A DNA stretch of 64,000 nucleotides, from the NCBI RefSeq assembly GCF_030817835.1, contig NZ_JAUSZR010000001.1, forward strand, positions 3,844,001-3,908,000, given 5' to 3'. Origin of the DNA: Pseudarthrobacter sp. W1I19 (GTDB taxonomy: Bacteria > Actinomycetota > Actinomycetes > Actinomycetales > Micrococcaceae). A model generated the notes under the pieces. The model saw only the letters and a program-made list of their open reading frames with translations. It did not search any database and was not told the DNA's origin. Below are positions 53,404-62,305 of this stretch, piece by piece. The first letter of the stretch is position 1, and every line of letters begins with the position of its first letter. A program made the translations under genes and the position numbers.

Positions 53404-54425
53404 TCAGGGCTCCCGTCGTCCTGTGCTGCACTGTTTGCTGCGGTCGTTGATGCCGTTCCTGGGGCTCCGCCGGCAACATTTGCGGTCTGGTTTTTGTTTC
53501 CCGCTCCATCAGGACCATCGGATCTGTCCCGGATGTCCGTGATGATTCCGGAGAAGTCCCGGCCGGCGCCGCCTTCCGCGGCAAACGTATCGTAGATTTC
53601 GGCGGCGAGCGGACCTACCCGGGCTGCCACTCCGGTGCTTTGCAGTGCATTTACGGCAAGTTTGAGGTCCTTGGCCATCAGGGCTCCGGCAAAACCGGGC
53701 TGGTAATCGCGGTTGGCCGGGCTGGTGGGGACCGGCCCCGGCACGGGGCAGTTGGTGGTCAATGCCCAGCACTGACCGGATGCTGCCGATGCCACATCAA
53801 ACAGTGCCTGATGGCTCAGGCCCAGCTTCTCCCCCAGGACAAAGGCTTCGCTCACGGCTATCATGGAGGCACCCAGGATCAGGTTGTTGCAGATCTTGGC
53901 AGCCTGCCCCGCGCCATGGGCACCACAGTGCACCACCCGCTTGCCCATCACTTCCAGCAGCGGACGCACTGCCCCGAAGTCCTCAGGATCTCCGCCCACC
54001 ATAAACGTCAGCGTCCCGGCCTCTGCACCCACCACCCCGCCGGAAACCGGAGCGTCCACCGAGCGGTGGCCGGCGTCGATAGTCAGCCGGGCCGCTTCAC
54101 GCGCTTCGTCCACATTGATAGTGGAGCAGTCCAGGAACATGGTTCCGGGCGACGCCACCTCCAGCAGGCCCGGAACGCCGTCGCTTCCCTGGTAGGCGTC
54201 CAGCACATGCCGGCCGCTCGGGAACATCGTCAGGACAACCTTGGCGCCGGACGCTGCGTCAGCGGCGCTGGCAGCAACCGGAATCCCGGCCGCCCGCGCT
54301 GCGTCGAGCGCGGCAGGCACCACGTCGAAACCGGCCACGGTGTAGCCGGCTTTGACCAGGTTCACCGCCATGGGCCCGCCCATGTGGCCAAGGCCCAGGA
54401 ACGCGATGGTGTAGTCCTCAGGCAC
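53400..54425 (-). CDS. mmsB: 3-hydroxyisobutyrate dehydrogenase with a long tail
   Basis: It oxidises 3-hydroxyisobutyrate with NAD. Motifs: [21 protein letters not shown] cofactor site, [22 protein letters not shown] substrate loop, and the catalytic Lys in [16 protein letters not shown]. The usual length is near 295; here 341, because after [24 protein letters not shown] about 45 low-complexity residues follow. The GTG start overlaps the preceding gene by 8 nt. Confidence 0.93.
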   Translation of the reverse strand: MPEDYTIAFLGLGHMGGPMAVNLVKAGYTVAGFDVVPAALDAARAAGIPVAASAADAASGAKVVLTMFPSGRHVLDAYQGSDGVPGLLEVASPGTMFLDCSTINVDEAREAARLTIDAGHRSVDAPVSGGVVGAEAGTLTFMVGGDPEDFGAVRPLLEVMGKRVVHCGAHGAGQAAKICNNLILGASMIAVSEAFVLGEKLGLSHQALFDVASAASGQCWALTTNCPVPGPVPTSPANRDYQPGFAGALMAKDLKLAVNALQSTGVAARVGPLAAEIYDTFAAEGGAGRDFSGIITDIRDRSDGPDGAGNKNQTANVAGGAPGTASTTAANSAAQDDGSPE

Positions 54426-55509
54426 GGTCCGTCTCCTTCACTCCAAGATCCAGTTCCCTGCTGCCCAGCGGTTCAAAAAAGCGCTCCACCTGTTCCGGCA
54501 GCACCTCAGCAAGAGTCAGCGGGATCCAGCGCGGCGTCCGGTCCTTGTCCACCACCTGCGCCCGGATCCCCTCGCGGAAATCGGGCGCTGCCAGGAAGCG
54601 CAGTCCCACCCGGTACTCCTGGGCCAGGGCCTCATCCAACGTCATCCCCTTGGCGCGCCGCAGTGATGCCAGTGTGACTTTTACGGACGTGGGTGACTTC
54701 GCCTCGATGGTATCGGCGGCCTGGGCGGCCTCGCCGTTTCCTTCGCCGTCGAAGCTCCGGAGCCTGCGGACGATCTCCCCGGCGTCGTCGAAGGCGTAGC
54801 AACTGTCAATCCAGTCGCGGTGCTGCTCCAGGGTGGAGGTCGGTGCGGTTTCGCTGCAGCGCCCGACGGCGGCTTCCGCAGTTTCGCTTTCCAGCGCCAG
54901 CATCAGCTCCTCAAGCCTGGTAGACGGGACGTAGTGGTCGGCGAGGCCGAGGTACAAGGCATCGGCCGCACTCAAGTGCGCGCCGGTCAGCGCCGCGTGG
55001 GTTCCCGCCTCCCCGGGCGAGCGGGACAACAAAAGCGTCCCGCCGACGTCGGGCGCAAAACCAATGGTGGTTTCCGGCATGCCCATCCGCGTACGTTCCG
55101 TCACCACCCGCACAGAGCCGTGTGCTGAGATTCCCACGCCCCCGCCCAGGACCAGCCCGTCCATCAAGGCGACGTATGGCTTGGGATAGCGGGCGATCAG
55201 CGAATTCACCCTGTACTCCGTTTGCCAGAAGTCTGCAGTCTGCCCGCCGCCGGCGAGCATGTCCTCATAAATGGCCACAATGTCGCCACCTGCACACAGG
55301 CCACGTTCCCCGGCCCCGCGCACCACAACCGTGGCAACGCCGTCGTCGTCCGCCCATGCGGTGAGCTGCTCCAGAAGCGTCCCCACCATCCCGGCAGTCA
55401 GGGCGTTCACTGCGCGGGGCCTGTTGAGGGTGACCACCCCCAGCTGCCCCCGGCGCTCAAACAGCACCTCGGAATTGGTGTCCGTACCGGTTTGCGTGCT
55501 GTCCGCCAT
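54418..55509 (-). CDS. 3-hydroxyisobutyryl-CoA hydrolase (crotonase family)
   Basis: The 363-residue protein is of the HIBYL-CoA hydrolase type: VVTLNRPRAVNALTAGMV, GERGLCAGGDIVAIYEDM, KPYVALMDGLVLGGGVGISAHGSVRVVTERTRMGMPETTIGFAPDVGG and the C-terminal EYRVGLRFLAAPDFREGIRAQVVDKDRTPRW. It hydrolyses 3-hydroxyisobutyryl-CoA before mmsB. ATG 55509 overlaps the mmsA stop by one base; the longer frame to 55563 is rejected. Confidence 0.92.
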   Translation of the reverse strand: MADSTQTGTDTNSEVLFERRGQLGVVTLNRPRAVNALTAGMVGTLLEQLTAWADDDGVATVVVRGAGERGLCAGGDIVAIYEDMLAGGGQTADFWQTEYRVNSLIARYPKPYVALMDGLVLGGGVGISAHGSVRVVTERTRMGMPETTIGFAPDVGGTLLLSRSPGEAGTHAALTGAHLSAADALYLGLADHYVPSTRLEELMLALESETAEAAVGRCSETAPTSTLEQHRDWIDSCYAFDDAGEIVRRLRSFDGEGNGEAAQAADTIEAKSPTSVKVTLASLRRAKGMTLDEALAQEYRVGLRFLAAPDFREGIRAQVVDKDRTPRWIPLTLAEVLPEQVERFFEPLGSRELDLGVKETDRA

Positions 55510-57008
55510 CAACTTCCTTCCGGCATCACGAAGCTGGCCCCGTGCCGTATCCCTGACGGCCACCGCGTGGTGACCGTTTTCGTTTTGGTATAGAAGCGGA
55601 AGGCGTCGGCGCCGTGCTGGTTGAGGTCGCCGAACCCGGACGCCTTCCAGCCGCCGAAGGTGTAGTAGGCCAGGGGCACCGGGATGGGCACGTTGATGCC
55701 CACCATGCCCACATCCACCCTGGTGGCAAAATCCCTGGCGGCGTCCCCGTCGCGGGTGAAGATGGCCACACCGTTTCCGTACTCGTTCCGGCTGCAGAGC
55801 CGGAGGGCTTCATCGTAGTCGGCAGCCCGGACCACGCTCAGGACGGGGCCGAAGATTTCCTGCCGGTAGATGGCCATCTCCGGTGTCACATGGTCGAAGA
55901 GGGTGGGGCCCACCCAGAAGCCATCCTTGTAGCCTTCCACCGTGACGCCCCGGCCATCCGCCAGCAGGGTTGCGCCCTCGTCCACTCCCGCCTGGATGCA
56001 GCCCTCGATCCGCTCCTTGGCGGCGGCGGTGACTACCGGGCCGAAATCCGTGGCCTGGTCCAGGCTGTGCCCCACCTTGAGCGACGTGATCCGTTCCTGG
56101 AGCCTGGCTACCAGCTTGTCAGCTGTTTCCTGCCCCACCGGAACGGCCACTGAAACGGCCATGCAGCGTTCCCCCGCGGAGCCGTATCCGGCGCCGATGA
56201 GGGCGTCCGCGGCCTGGTCCAGGTCCGCGTCCGGCATAACCACCATGTGGTTTTTGGCGCCGCCGAAGCACTGAGCCCGCTTTCCTTGGGCGGCGGCGGT
56301 GGCGTAGATGTATTGGGCAATCGGGGTGGAGCCGACAAACCCGATGGCCCTGACAAGGGGGTCCTCGAGGAGGGCGTCCACGGCTTCCTTGTCCCCGTTG
56401 ACTACGTTGAACACTCCGTCCGGGACGCCCGCTTCGGAGTACAGTTCGGCCAGCCGCAGCGGCACGGACGGGTCCCGTTCGGAGGGCTTGAGGATGAATG
56501 CGTTGCCCGCAGCCAGGGCCGGGCCGGACTTCCACAACGGGATCATGGCGGGAAAGTTGAACGGGGTGATTCCGGCCACCACGCCAAGGGGCTGCCGCAG
56601 CGAGTGGATGTCTATCCCGGCTCCGGCCTCGGTGGAGAACTCGCCCTTGAGCAGGTGCGGCGCGCCGGCGGCGAACTCCACCACCTCGAGTCCGCGCTGG
56701 ATGTCTCCCCGGGAGTCGGCAAGGGTCTTGCCGTGTTCGGAGGACAGCAGCCGGGCCAACTCCTCCATGTCCCGGTTGACCAGGTCCACGAACCGGAGCA
56801 GGATCCTCCCCCGGCGCTGCGGGTTCATGGCCGCCCATTCCTCCTGGGCCTTCGCGGCAGCGGCCACGGCGTTGTGCACCTCGTCCCGGCTTGCCAGCGG
56901 CACGCCTGCCTGGACTGCGCCGGTGCATGGATCAAAGACGTCGCCGAAACGGCCGGACATGCCTGCCGCCTGTTGGCCGCCGACGTAGTGGGAAAGCTCG
57001 CGCACCAT
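55509..57008 (-). CDS. mmsA: CoA-acylating methylmalonate-semialdehyde dehydrogenase
   Basis: It converts methylmalonate semialdehyde to propionyl-CoA in valine breakdown. The 499-residue ALDH shows GVVAGITPFNFPAMIPLWKSGPALAAGNAFILKPSERDPSVPLRL, FVGSTPIAQYIYATAA, FGGAKNHMVVMPDADLDQA and the catalytic Cys in GSAGERCMAVSVAV, as in MmsA/IolA. The ATG at 57008 (GGAG nearby) fits the family; a longer frame to 57155 is less likely. It is the first gene of the operon mmsA, HIBYL-CoA hydrolase, mmsB, enoyl-CoA hydratase. Confidence 0.95.
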   Translation of the reverse strand: MVRELSHYVGGQQAAGMSGRFGDVFDPCTGAVQAGVPLASRDEVHNAVAAAAKAQEEWAAMNPQRRGRILLRFVDLVNRDMEELARLLSSEHGKTLADSRGDIQRGLEVVEFAAGAPHLLKGEFSTEAGAGIDIHSLRQPLGVVAGITPFNFPAMIPLWKSGPALAAGNAFILKPSERDPSVPLRLAELYSEAGVPDGVFNVVNGDKEAVDALLEDPLVRAIGFVGSTPIAQYIYATAAAQGKRAQCFGGAKNHMVVMPDADLDQAADALIGAGYGSAGERCMAVSVAVPVGQETADKLVARLQERITSLKVGHSLDQATDFGPVVTAAAKERIEGCIQAGVDEGATLLADGRGVTVEGYKDGFWVGPTLFDHVTPEMAIYRQEIFGPVLSVVRAADYDEALRLCSRNEYGNGVAIFTRDGDAARDFATRVDVGMVGINVPIPVPLAYYTFGGWKASGFGDLNQHGADAFRFYTKTKTVTTRWPSGIRHGASFVMPEGS

Positions 57009-57170
57009 GAGCAGACGCTCCTTCGCATGTGACCTAAGCCATTTCTGGTTGCGAATATACTCGGGCTTCCAACTAAACTCCACCACTCCCTTGCGCCCCG
57101 GATGGAGCCTGTAGGCGGCTGCCGCAGCCTGCTTTACCGGCGGCAGCACGGCCAAGGTAAGTTAGGAACT

Positions 57171-57977
57171 GTGAAGATTGCTACCTGGAATGTGAATTCG
57201 CTCCGTGCCCGTGCCGACCGTGTGGAAGCCTGGCTCCAGCGCAGCGACTGCGACGTGCTGGCCATCCAGGAAACCAAGTGCAAGGACGACAACTTTCCCT
57301 GGGAGCTCTTCGAACGGATGGGCTACGAAGTGGCCCACTTCGGCGTCAACCAGTGGAATGGCGTGGCTATCGCCTCCCGCGTGGGCCTCGAAGACGTTGA
57401 GCGCACGTTCCTGGACCAGCCGTCGTTCGGCAAGGCCGGCACGGATCCCGTGCAGGAGGCCCGTGCCATGGCCGCAACCTGCGCCGGCGTCCGCATCTGG
57501 AGCCTTTACGTTCCCAACGGCCGCTCCCTGGACGATGAGCACATGCCGTACAAGCTCAAGTGGCTGGAAAGCCTGAAGACGCACGCCCAGGAGCTGGTGA
57601 CCCGGAACCCCGAAGCCCAGGTGGCGCTGATGGGCGACTGGAATATCGCCCCGTTCGACGAGGACGTGTGGGACATCGATCTCTTCGTCAACAACCGCTA
57701 CACGCACGTCAGCCCGCCCGAGCGCGCCGCGTTCCATGCCTTCGAGTCGGCCGGTTACACCGACGTGGTGCGGCCCTACACTCCCGGCCCGGGCGTCTAC
57801 ACCTACTGGGACTACACCCAGCTGCGCTTCCCGAAGAAGGAAGGCATGCGGATCGACTTCATCCTGGCGTCCCCGGCCCTGGCCGCACGCGTCACCGGCG
57901 CCGCAATCGACCGCGAGGAGCGCAAGGGCAAGGGCGCCTCGGACCACGCCCCCGTGCTGGTGGAACTGGCCGACTGA
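57171..57977 (+). CDS. xth: Exodeoxyribonuclease III
   Basis: An apurinic endonuclease/3' exonuclease of 268 residues: KIATWNVNSLRARADRVEAWL, DVLAIQETKCKDDNFP with the metal Glu, WSLYVPNGRSLDDEHMPYKLKWL, LMGDWNIAPFDEDVWD, and GMRIDFILASPAL ... ASDHAPVLVEL with the catalytic His. The GTG at 57171 is chosen because the family begins there; TAAGTT lies 13 nt before it, so it may be leaderless. Base-excision repair. Confidence 0.96.
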   Translation: MKIATWNVNSLRARADRVEAWLQRSDCDVLAIQETKCKDDNFPWELFERMGYEVAHFGVNQWNGVAIASRVGLEDVERTFLDQPSFGKAGTDPVQEARAMAATCAGVRIWSLYVPNGRSLDDEHMPYKLKWLESLKTHAQELVTRNPEAQVALMGDWNIAPFDEDVWDIDLFVNNRYTHVSPPERAAFHAFESAGYTDVVRPYTPGPGVYTYWDYTQLRFPKKEGMRIDFILASPALAARVTGAAIDREERKGKGASDHAPVLVELAD

Positions 57978-58011
57978 TGACGGAATCCTGGACCCATTCA
58001 AGGAGACCGTG

Positions 58012-58893
58012 ATGACGGGAAACCTCTACCGGGGCCAGGCCGGCCTGCCATTCTCCTCAACCCTGCGCGTCTACGAACCGCTGGATGCCTTCCCGGAGGA
58101 GCAGCGCGCCGCGATCCAAGCCGCAGGGGCGCGCTCTGCCTCCCGTGCCGCCGTCGAAAACGCCGAACTGCTGGCATCGCTGGGACGCATCACGCGATCC
58201 GGCGGTGATCCTTTCCCCACCGGGCGAACGGACCTGGTGCGCGTCACCACTGCCCCGGCTGGGCCGGGCGGAACAGACGACGCCGGCGACGACGAGCCGG
58301 TGCTGCTCTACTGCCCCAGCCAGCTGGTTTTGCGTGCGGGCCTGGCTGCCAATGCCCTGATGGAGGGGATCCACGGTCCGCTGGCGGAACTGCTGATTCC
58401 GGAGGAGCAGCGGGACAAGCACCAGGAACGGATCGATCAGGTGAAGGCCCGTGACGGGTCCATCCGCGTGCACACCCGCGCGTCCACCTGGGGCATTCCC
58501 TTCAGCTGGTTTTCCCTTTTTATGGAACAGGACCATAAAGACGTGGTGGAGGCTGCCGGCAGGATTCTCACAGTCCGCGTGTGGGCACCCATCACCGAAG
58601 CGCTGGAGCGGGCCCGCTACGCCGTGGCCAACCTGGCACTCGCGGCGCCGGACCTGGATATGCTCGATGACCTGGCCCAGCTCACCGAGTGGCTGGAAAC
58701 GTTCCACGTGGAATCGATGGTGGAACTGGACTACGGCGCGGTAGCGGACAAAGTGTATCCGGACGATTCACCCATGGACATCCGGCTTGGCATCGAATGC
58801 CTGGCGGAGGGCGACATGACGGGCGCGGCGGCGGCCTACCGGCGCCTGGCCTCCCGCTGGATCCCCATCCGGCAACTGGCCCGTGCTTCCTGA
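58012..58893 (+). CDS. Conserved protein of unknown function
   Basis: I do not recognise this 293-residue soluble protein. It begins MTGNLYRGQAGLPFSSTLRVYEPLDAFPEEQRAA and contains LYCPSQLVLRAGLAANALM, RVHTRASTWGIPFSWFSLFM and a C-terminal RLASRWIPIRQLARAS. It has no signal or membrane helix. AAGGAGA precedes the ATG at 58012, 34 nt after xth on the same strand, so the two may be co-transcribed. Longer frames overlapping xth are rejected. Confidence 0.8.
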   Translation: MTGNLYRGQAGLPFSSTLRVYEPLDAFPEEQRAAIQAAGARSASRAAVENAELLASLGRITRSGGDPFPTGRTDLVRVTTAPAGPGGTDDAGDDEPVLLYCPSQLVLRAGLAANALMEGIHGPLAELLIPEEQRDKHQERIDQVKARDGSIRVHTRASTWGIPFSWFSLFMEQDHKDVVEAAGRILTVRVWAPITEALERARYAVANLALAAPDLDMLDDLAQLTEWLETFHVESMVELDYGAVADKVYPDDSPMDIRLGIECLAEGDMTGAAAAYRRLASRWIPIRQLARAS

Positions 58894-58931
58894 ACGGGGC
58901 TTCCTCAACCGGTCAAAACCCAAGTTAACCG

Positions 58932-59984
58932 CTAGGACTGCGGCGGCGCCGTCGTCCTTCTGATGATCAGTTCATGGGGCGCGACGGCGGACTGCACTGA
59001 TCCTGCGGACCCGTCCAGTTCGTCGAGGAGCATCTTGGTGGCCAGCTCGGCCTGCTCGTCGGGCCGCTGGCCCACTGTGGTCAGGCCCATGGCGTCGGCA
59101 AAATCGTGGTTGTCGATGCCCACCACCGAGACTTCCTCCGGCACCCGGATGCCCAGCCGCGAGGCTTCAAAGATGACACCCATGGCCATCTCGTCCGAGG
59201 CGCAGAAAATGGCTGTTGGTTTATCCCCGGGCTTCGCCCAGAGCCGGCGGAAAGCCTCCTGCCCGCTGCGGACCGTGAAGTCCCCCCACTCGTCCCATTC
59301 AGGGCGGGTGGGGAGGCCGGCAGCGGTCATCACATCCTTGAAGGCCAGGATCCGGACGCGCGGAACATCGAAGTTCAGGTCCGTTTCGTCGTCGCCGTGC
59401 AGCAGCGCGATGTTCCGGTGGCCGAGGTCGATCAGGTGCCGCACGGCTGTGGAGGCGGCGGCGTAATCGTCGATGCCGATGTAGGCGCACTCTTCCACGT
59501 GCCCGCCCACCACCACCAGCGGGATGTCGATCTTCTGGAGGTGGTCGAGTTCGTCATGGGACAGCGCCATACACAGGACCAGCAGGGCGTCGATCTGTTT
59601 GTAGACCATGGTCTTGCTGAAGAGCCGCTCCCGGTTGCTGCCGTGGCCGCCGAGGTTGAAGAGCGACAGGTTGTAGTTCCGGGCGTGGAGTTCCCGGTCC
59701 GCCCCCTCGATTGCTTTGGAGAAGAACCAGCGGCTCACGAACGGGGCGAGCACGCCGATGGTCCTGGTTCGTCCCGTGGCCAGGCCGGATGCGGAACTGG
59801 AAGCTACGTAGCCCAGGTTCCCGGCTACCTCGAGGATTTTTTCCCGGGTGGCGGGCGACACCCGGGGCAGGCCGCGGACGGCCCGCGAAACCGTGGCAGT
59901 TGAAACCCCCGCTGCCGCGGCCACGTCCTCGATGCTGACACCGCTGTGGCCGCCCCGTTGGGACCTTTCACTTGTGCGAGCCAC
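58932..59984 (-). CDS. LacI family transcriptional regulator
   Basis: The 350-residue repressor has the LacI helix-turn-helix and hinge (VSIEDVAAAAGVSTATVSRAVRGLPRVSPATREKILEVAGNLGYVAS) and a periplasmic-binding-like sugar domain (IGVLAPFVSRWFFSKAIEGADREL, PTAIFCASDEMAMGVIFEA, VSVVGIDNHDFADAMGLTTVGQ). GTG at 59984 follows GAGGGGG. It probably controls the sugar importer and alpha-glucosidase through the cre-like site at 63698-63712. Confidence 0.93.
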   Translation of the reverse strand: MARTSERSQRGGHSGVSIEDVAAAAGVSTATVSRAVRGLPRVSPATREKILEVAGNLGYVASSSASGLATGRTRTIGVLAPFVSRWFFSKAIEGADRELHARNYNLSLFNLGGHGSNRERLFSKTMVYKQIDALLVLCMALSHDELDHLQKIDIPLVVVGGHVEECAYIGIDDYAAASTAVRHLIDLGHRNIALLHGDDETDLNFDVPRVRILAFKDVMTAAGLPTRPEWDEWGDFTVRSGQEAFRRLWAKPGDKPTAIFCASDEMAMGVIFEASRLGIRVPEEVSVVGIDNHDFADAMGLTTVGQRPDEQAELATKMLLDELDGSAGSVQSAVAPHELIIRRTTAPPQS

Positions 59985-60122
59985 GGTGCCCCCTCAATAC
60001 TTCCTGCAGGCCTCCGCCATGCTTGGTGCGATGCCCCCACGCCATAGTATTTGCGGCGCCTGAGTGTATCGCAGTGTTACTTTTCGGCCCGATGCCCGGT
60101 AGCGGCAGGTCAAGCGCGTACC

Positions 60123-60371
60123 CTACCTCCGGTCTGGAAGCTTCCGCCGCAGCCGTACCATCCCGTAGATCGCCAGGAGAGACGCCAGCAATCCCAGTGC
60201 CCAGCCCAGCGCGGGCTGTGCCGTCACTTCCATCCAGACCGTGACAACGAGCAGCACCACCGCCCAGAAAGCGAGGAATCCGATGATGATGTCGAAGTCT
60301 TCCCCGGACCTCATCCGGCGGCGGTCACTTCCCGCCCCCGTGGACCGGGGGCGGGAAGGGCTGTTCGTCAC
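60123..60371 (-). CDS. Small membrane protein in the sugar importer operon
   Basis: The 82-residue protein has a hydrophilic, Arg/Ser-rich N-terminus and two membrane segments (IIIGFLAFWAVVLLVVTVWM and PALGWALGLLASLLAIYGM) with a basic end. Its GTG overlaps the stop of the second permease gene (GTGA), so it belongs to the importer operon, but its role is unknown. The gap to lacI (59985-60122) shows no clear promoter. Confidence 0.7.
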   Translation of the reverse strand: MTNSPSRPRSTGAGSDRRRMRSGEDFDIIIGFLAFWAVVLLVVTVWMEVTAQPALGWALGLLASLLAIYGMVRLRRKLPDRR

Positions 60372-61264
60372 TTGACCGCACCTGCCGTAAGGCCGGCAAC
60401 GATCTTGCGCTGGAAGACCAGCACGAGGATCACCAAGGGGATGGTGACGATGGTGCCGGCGGCCATGATGGCCGTGTAGGGGATCTGGTTGGGCTGCGCG
60501 CCGGCAAAACTGGCGATGGCAACCGTTACTGGTTTCGTAGCCTCACTCGAGAGCTGGCTGGCGATCAGGAACTCGTTCCAGGAGGAGATAAATGCCAGGA
60601 TCGCCGTCGTGAAGATCGCCGGAGCCGCAAGTGGCATGATCACCTTCCGGAACGCCTGGCCCTGCGTGCAGCCATCAACACGGGCTGATTCCTCCAGCTC
60701 CCACGGCATTTCGCGGAAGAAGGAGGTCAGAGTGTAGACGGTGAGCGGCAGGACGAAGGAGATGTTCGGAATGATCAGGGCCTGGTAGGTGCCCATCCAG
60801 CCGATGTTGGTGAAGAGCTGGAAGAGCGGGGTGATCAGGGCAACGCCGGGGAACATGGAAGCACCCAGGATGAAGCCCAGCACCAGGTACTTGAACCGGA
60901 AGTTCAAGCGTGCCAGTGCGTATGCGGCGAAGACGCCGATCACCAGCGAGATCACCGTGACGGTCACTCCGATAAAGATGCTGTTGAGCAGCGCTTGACC
61001 GAATTTGTTGCCGAACGATGTATCGAAGGCAGTGATGAAGTTGTCCAGCGTCACGTGCGTCGGCCAAGGCGTTGTATCGTACGTGAACCCCACCTCGCGG
61101 AAGGCCGTGACCACCATCCAGTAAGCGGGTGCCAGACACCAAATCAGGATAACGGCGGCGCTGATGTAGGTGCGTGCCTGCGCCCACTTTTCCCTGTTCT
61201 GGGCAACCTGCCGCCCTTTGTCCTGGCGTGCCCGCAGGCCTGAATCTGCTGTTGCGGCGGTCAT
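60368..61264 (-). CDS. Carbohydrate ABC transporter permease (MalG type)
   Basis: The 298-residue protein of the inner membrane has six helices and the EAA loop ESARVDGCTQGQAFRKVIMPLAAPAI that contacts the ATPase. It ends with the typical LVFQRKIVAGLTAGAVK. Its start overlaps the end of the first permease (ATGA). The ATPase is not in the window and is probably a shared MsmK-type protein encoded elsewhere. Confidence 0.93.
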   Translation of the reverse strand: MTAATADSGLRARQDKGRQVAQNREKWAQARTYISAAVILIWCLAPAYWMVVTAFREVGFTYDTTPWPTHVTLDNFITAFDTSFGNKFGQALLNSIFIGVTVTVISLVIGVFAAYALARLNFRFKYLVLGFILGASMFPGVALITPLFQLFTNIGWMGTYQALIIPNISFVLPLTVYTLTSFFREMPWELEESARVDGCTQGQAFRKVIMPLAAPAIFTTAILAFISSWNEFLIASQLSSEATKPVTVAIASFAGAQPNQIPYTAIMAAGTIVTIPLVILVLVFQRKIVAGLTAGAVK

Positions 61265-62298
61265 TTTTTACCCTTTCCTGTCGCTCCACTTTGCTCAACT
61301 ACATTCGCCCCGAGGAAGCGGACAAAGATGAACGCCACCAGGAAGATGATGATGAACGTGATGGTCGACAAGGCAGCCGCAGCGTTGAACCCTTGCCTGA
61401 TCTGGTTGATCACCAGGATGGACAGGGTGGTGGTGTTGTTGGCACCGCCAGTGAGGATGTACGGCAGGTCGAACATACGCAGTGCATCCAGGGTACGGAA
61501 CAGGATGGCCACCATCAGAGCCGGTTTGACCAGCGGAAGGGTGATCATCCGGAACCGCTGCCACGCAGTGGCTCCGTCCACCTTGGCCGCCTCATAGACT
61601 TCGGCGGGAATCATCTGCAGGCCGGCCAGAATCAGGAGGGCCATAAACGGGGTGGTCTTCCAGGTGTCAGCGATGATGACTGCCCACTTGGCCGGCCATT
61701 CGCTGCCGGTCCAGAGGATGCTGACGTTGAACAGCTTGTTGATGATTCCATTGAAGTCGAACATAAAGAGCCACAGCTGTGCGGTGACGGCCGTGGGGAT
61801 AGCCCAAGGGACGAGGACGGCCGCGCGGACCAGGCCGCGGCCTTTGAAGGTACGCGCCATGATCATGGCCATCCAGAAACCTAGGACAGTTTCGAAGGCG
61901 ACCGTAATGACAGTAAAAATGAAGGTGGTGCCGGTAGCCGTCCAGAATTGGCCGGCCAAGGTACCCGGCGGACAGGCTACTGTGCCGCCACCCTGGGCTG
62001 CACACTGCTGCGCCAGCCAGTTCACATAGTTCTGGATGCCGGCCGGTCCGCCCTCAGTGAAGAGACCTGTGGCCGGATCCAGCCCCGCGTCCTTCGTGAA
62101 GGACATCACGATGGCACTGATGATCGGGTAAACGATGACTACGCCCAGGGCAATGACGGTGGGGGCAAGGAGCCACGATGCCCAGCGGCCCTGGCTCGCA
62201 ATCCTGTTGTCCTCACCTACGCCTTTGGGTGCCTGGTGGACTGGAGTCCCGCCCGACGCCGGCTTGGTGACCGGCGTCGGGCCTAATTCTGTTGCCAT
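61261..62298 (-). CDS. Carbohydrate ABC transporter permease (MalF type)
   Basis: The 345-residue permease has a long N-terminal tail, a first helix (SWLLAPTVIALGVVIVYPIISAIVMSF), a periplasmic loop of about 75 residues with two Cys, and the EAA loop YEAAKVDGATAWQRFRMITLPLVKP. ATG 62298 is chosen; a longer frame to 62397 would overlap the binding-protein gene. It forms the membrane channel together with the MalG-type subunit. Confidence 0.93.
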   Translation of the reverse strand: MATELGPTPVTKPASGGTPVHQAPKGVGEDNRIASQGRWASWLLAPTVIALGVVIVYPIISAIVMSFTKDAGLDPATGLFTEGGPAGIQNYVNWLAQQCAAQGGGTVACPPGTLAGQFWTATGTTFIFTVITVAFETVLGFWMAMIMARTFKGRGLVRAAVLVPWAIPTAVTAQLWLFMFDFNGIINKLFNVSILWTGSEWPAKWAVIIADTWKTTPFMALLILAGLQMIPAEVYEAAKVDGATAWQRFRMITLPLVKPALMVAILFRTLDALRMFDLPYILTGGANNTTTLSILVINQIRQGFNAAAALSTITFIIIFLVAFIFVRFLGANVVEQSGATGKGKK

Positions 62299-62305
62299 GG
62301 CTGAA

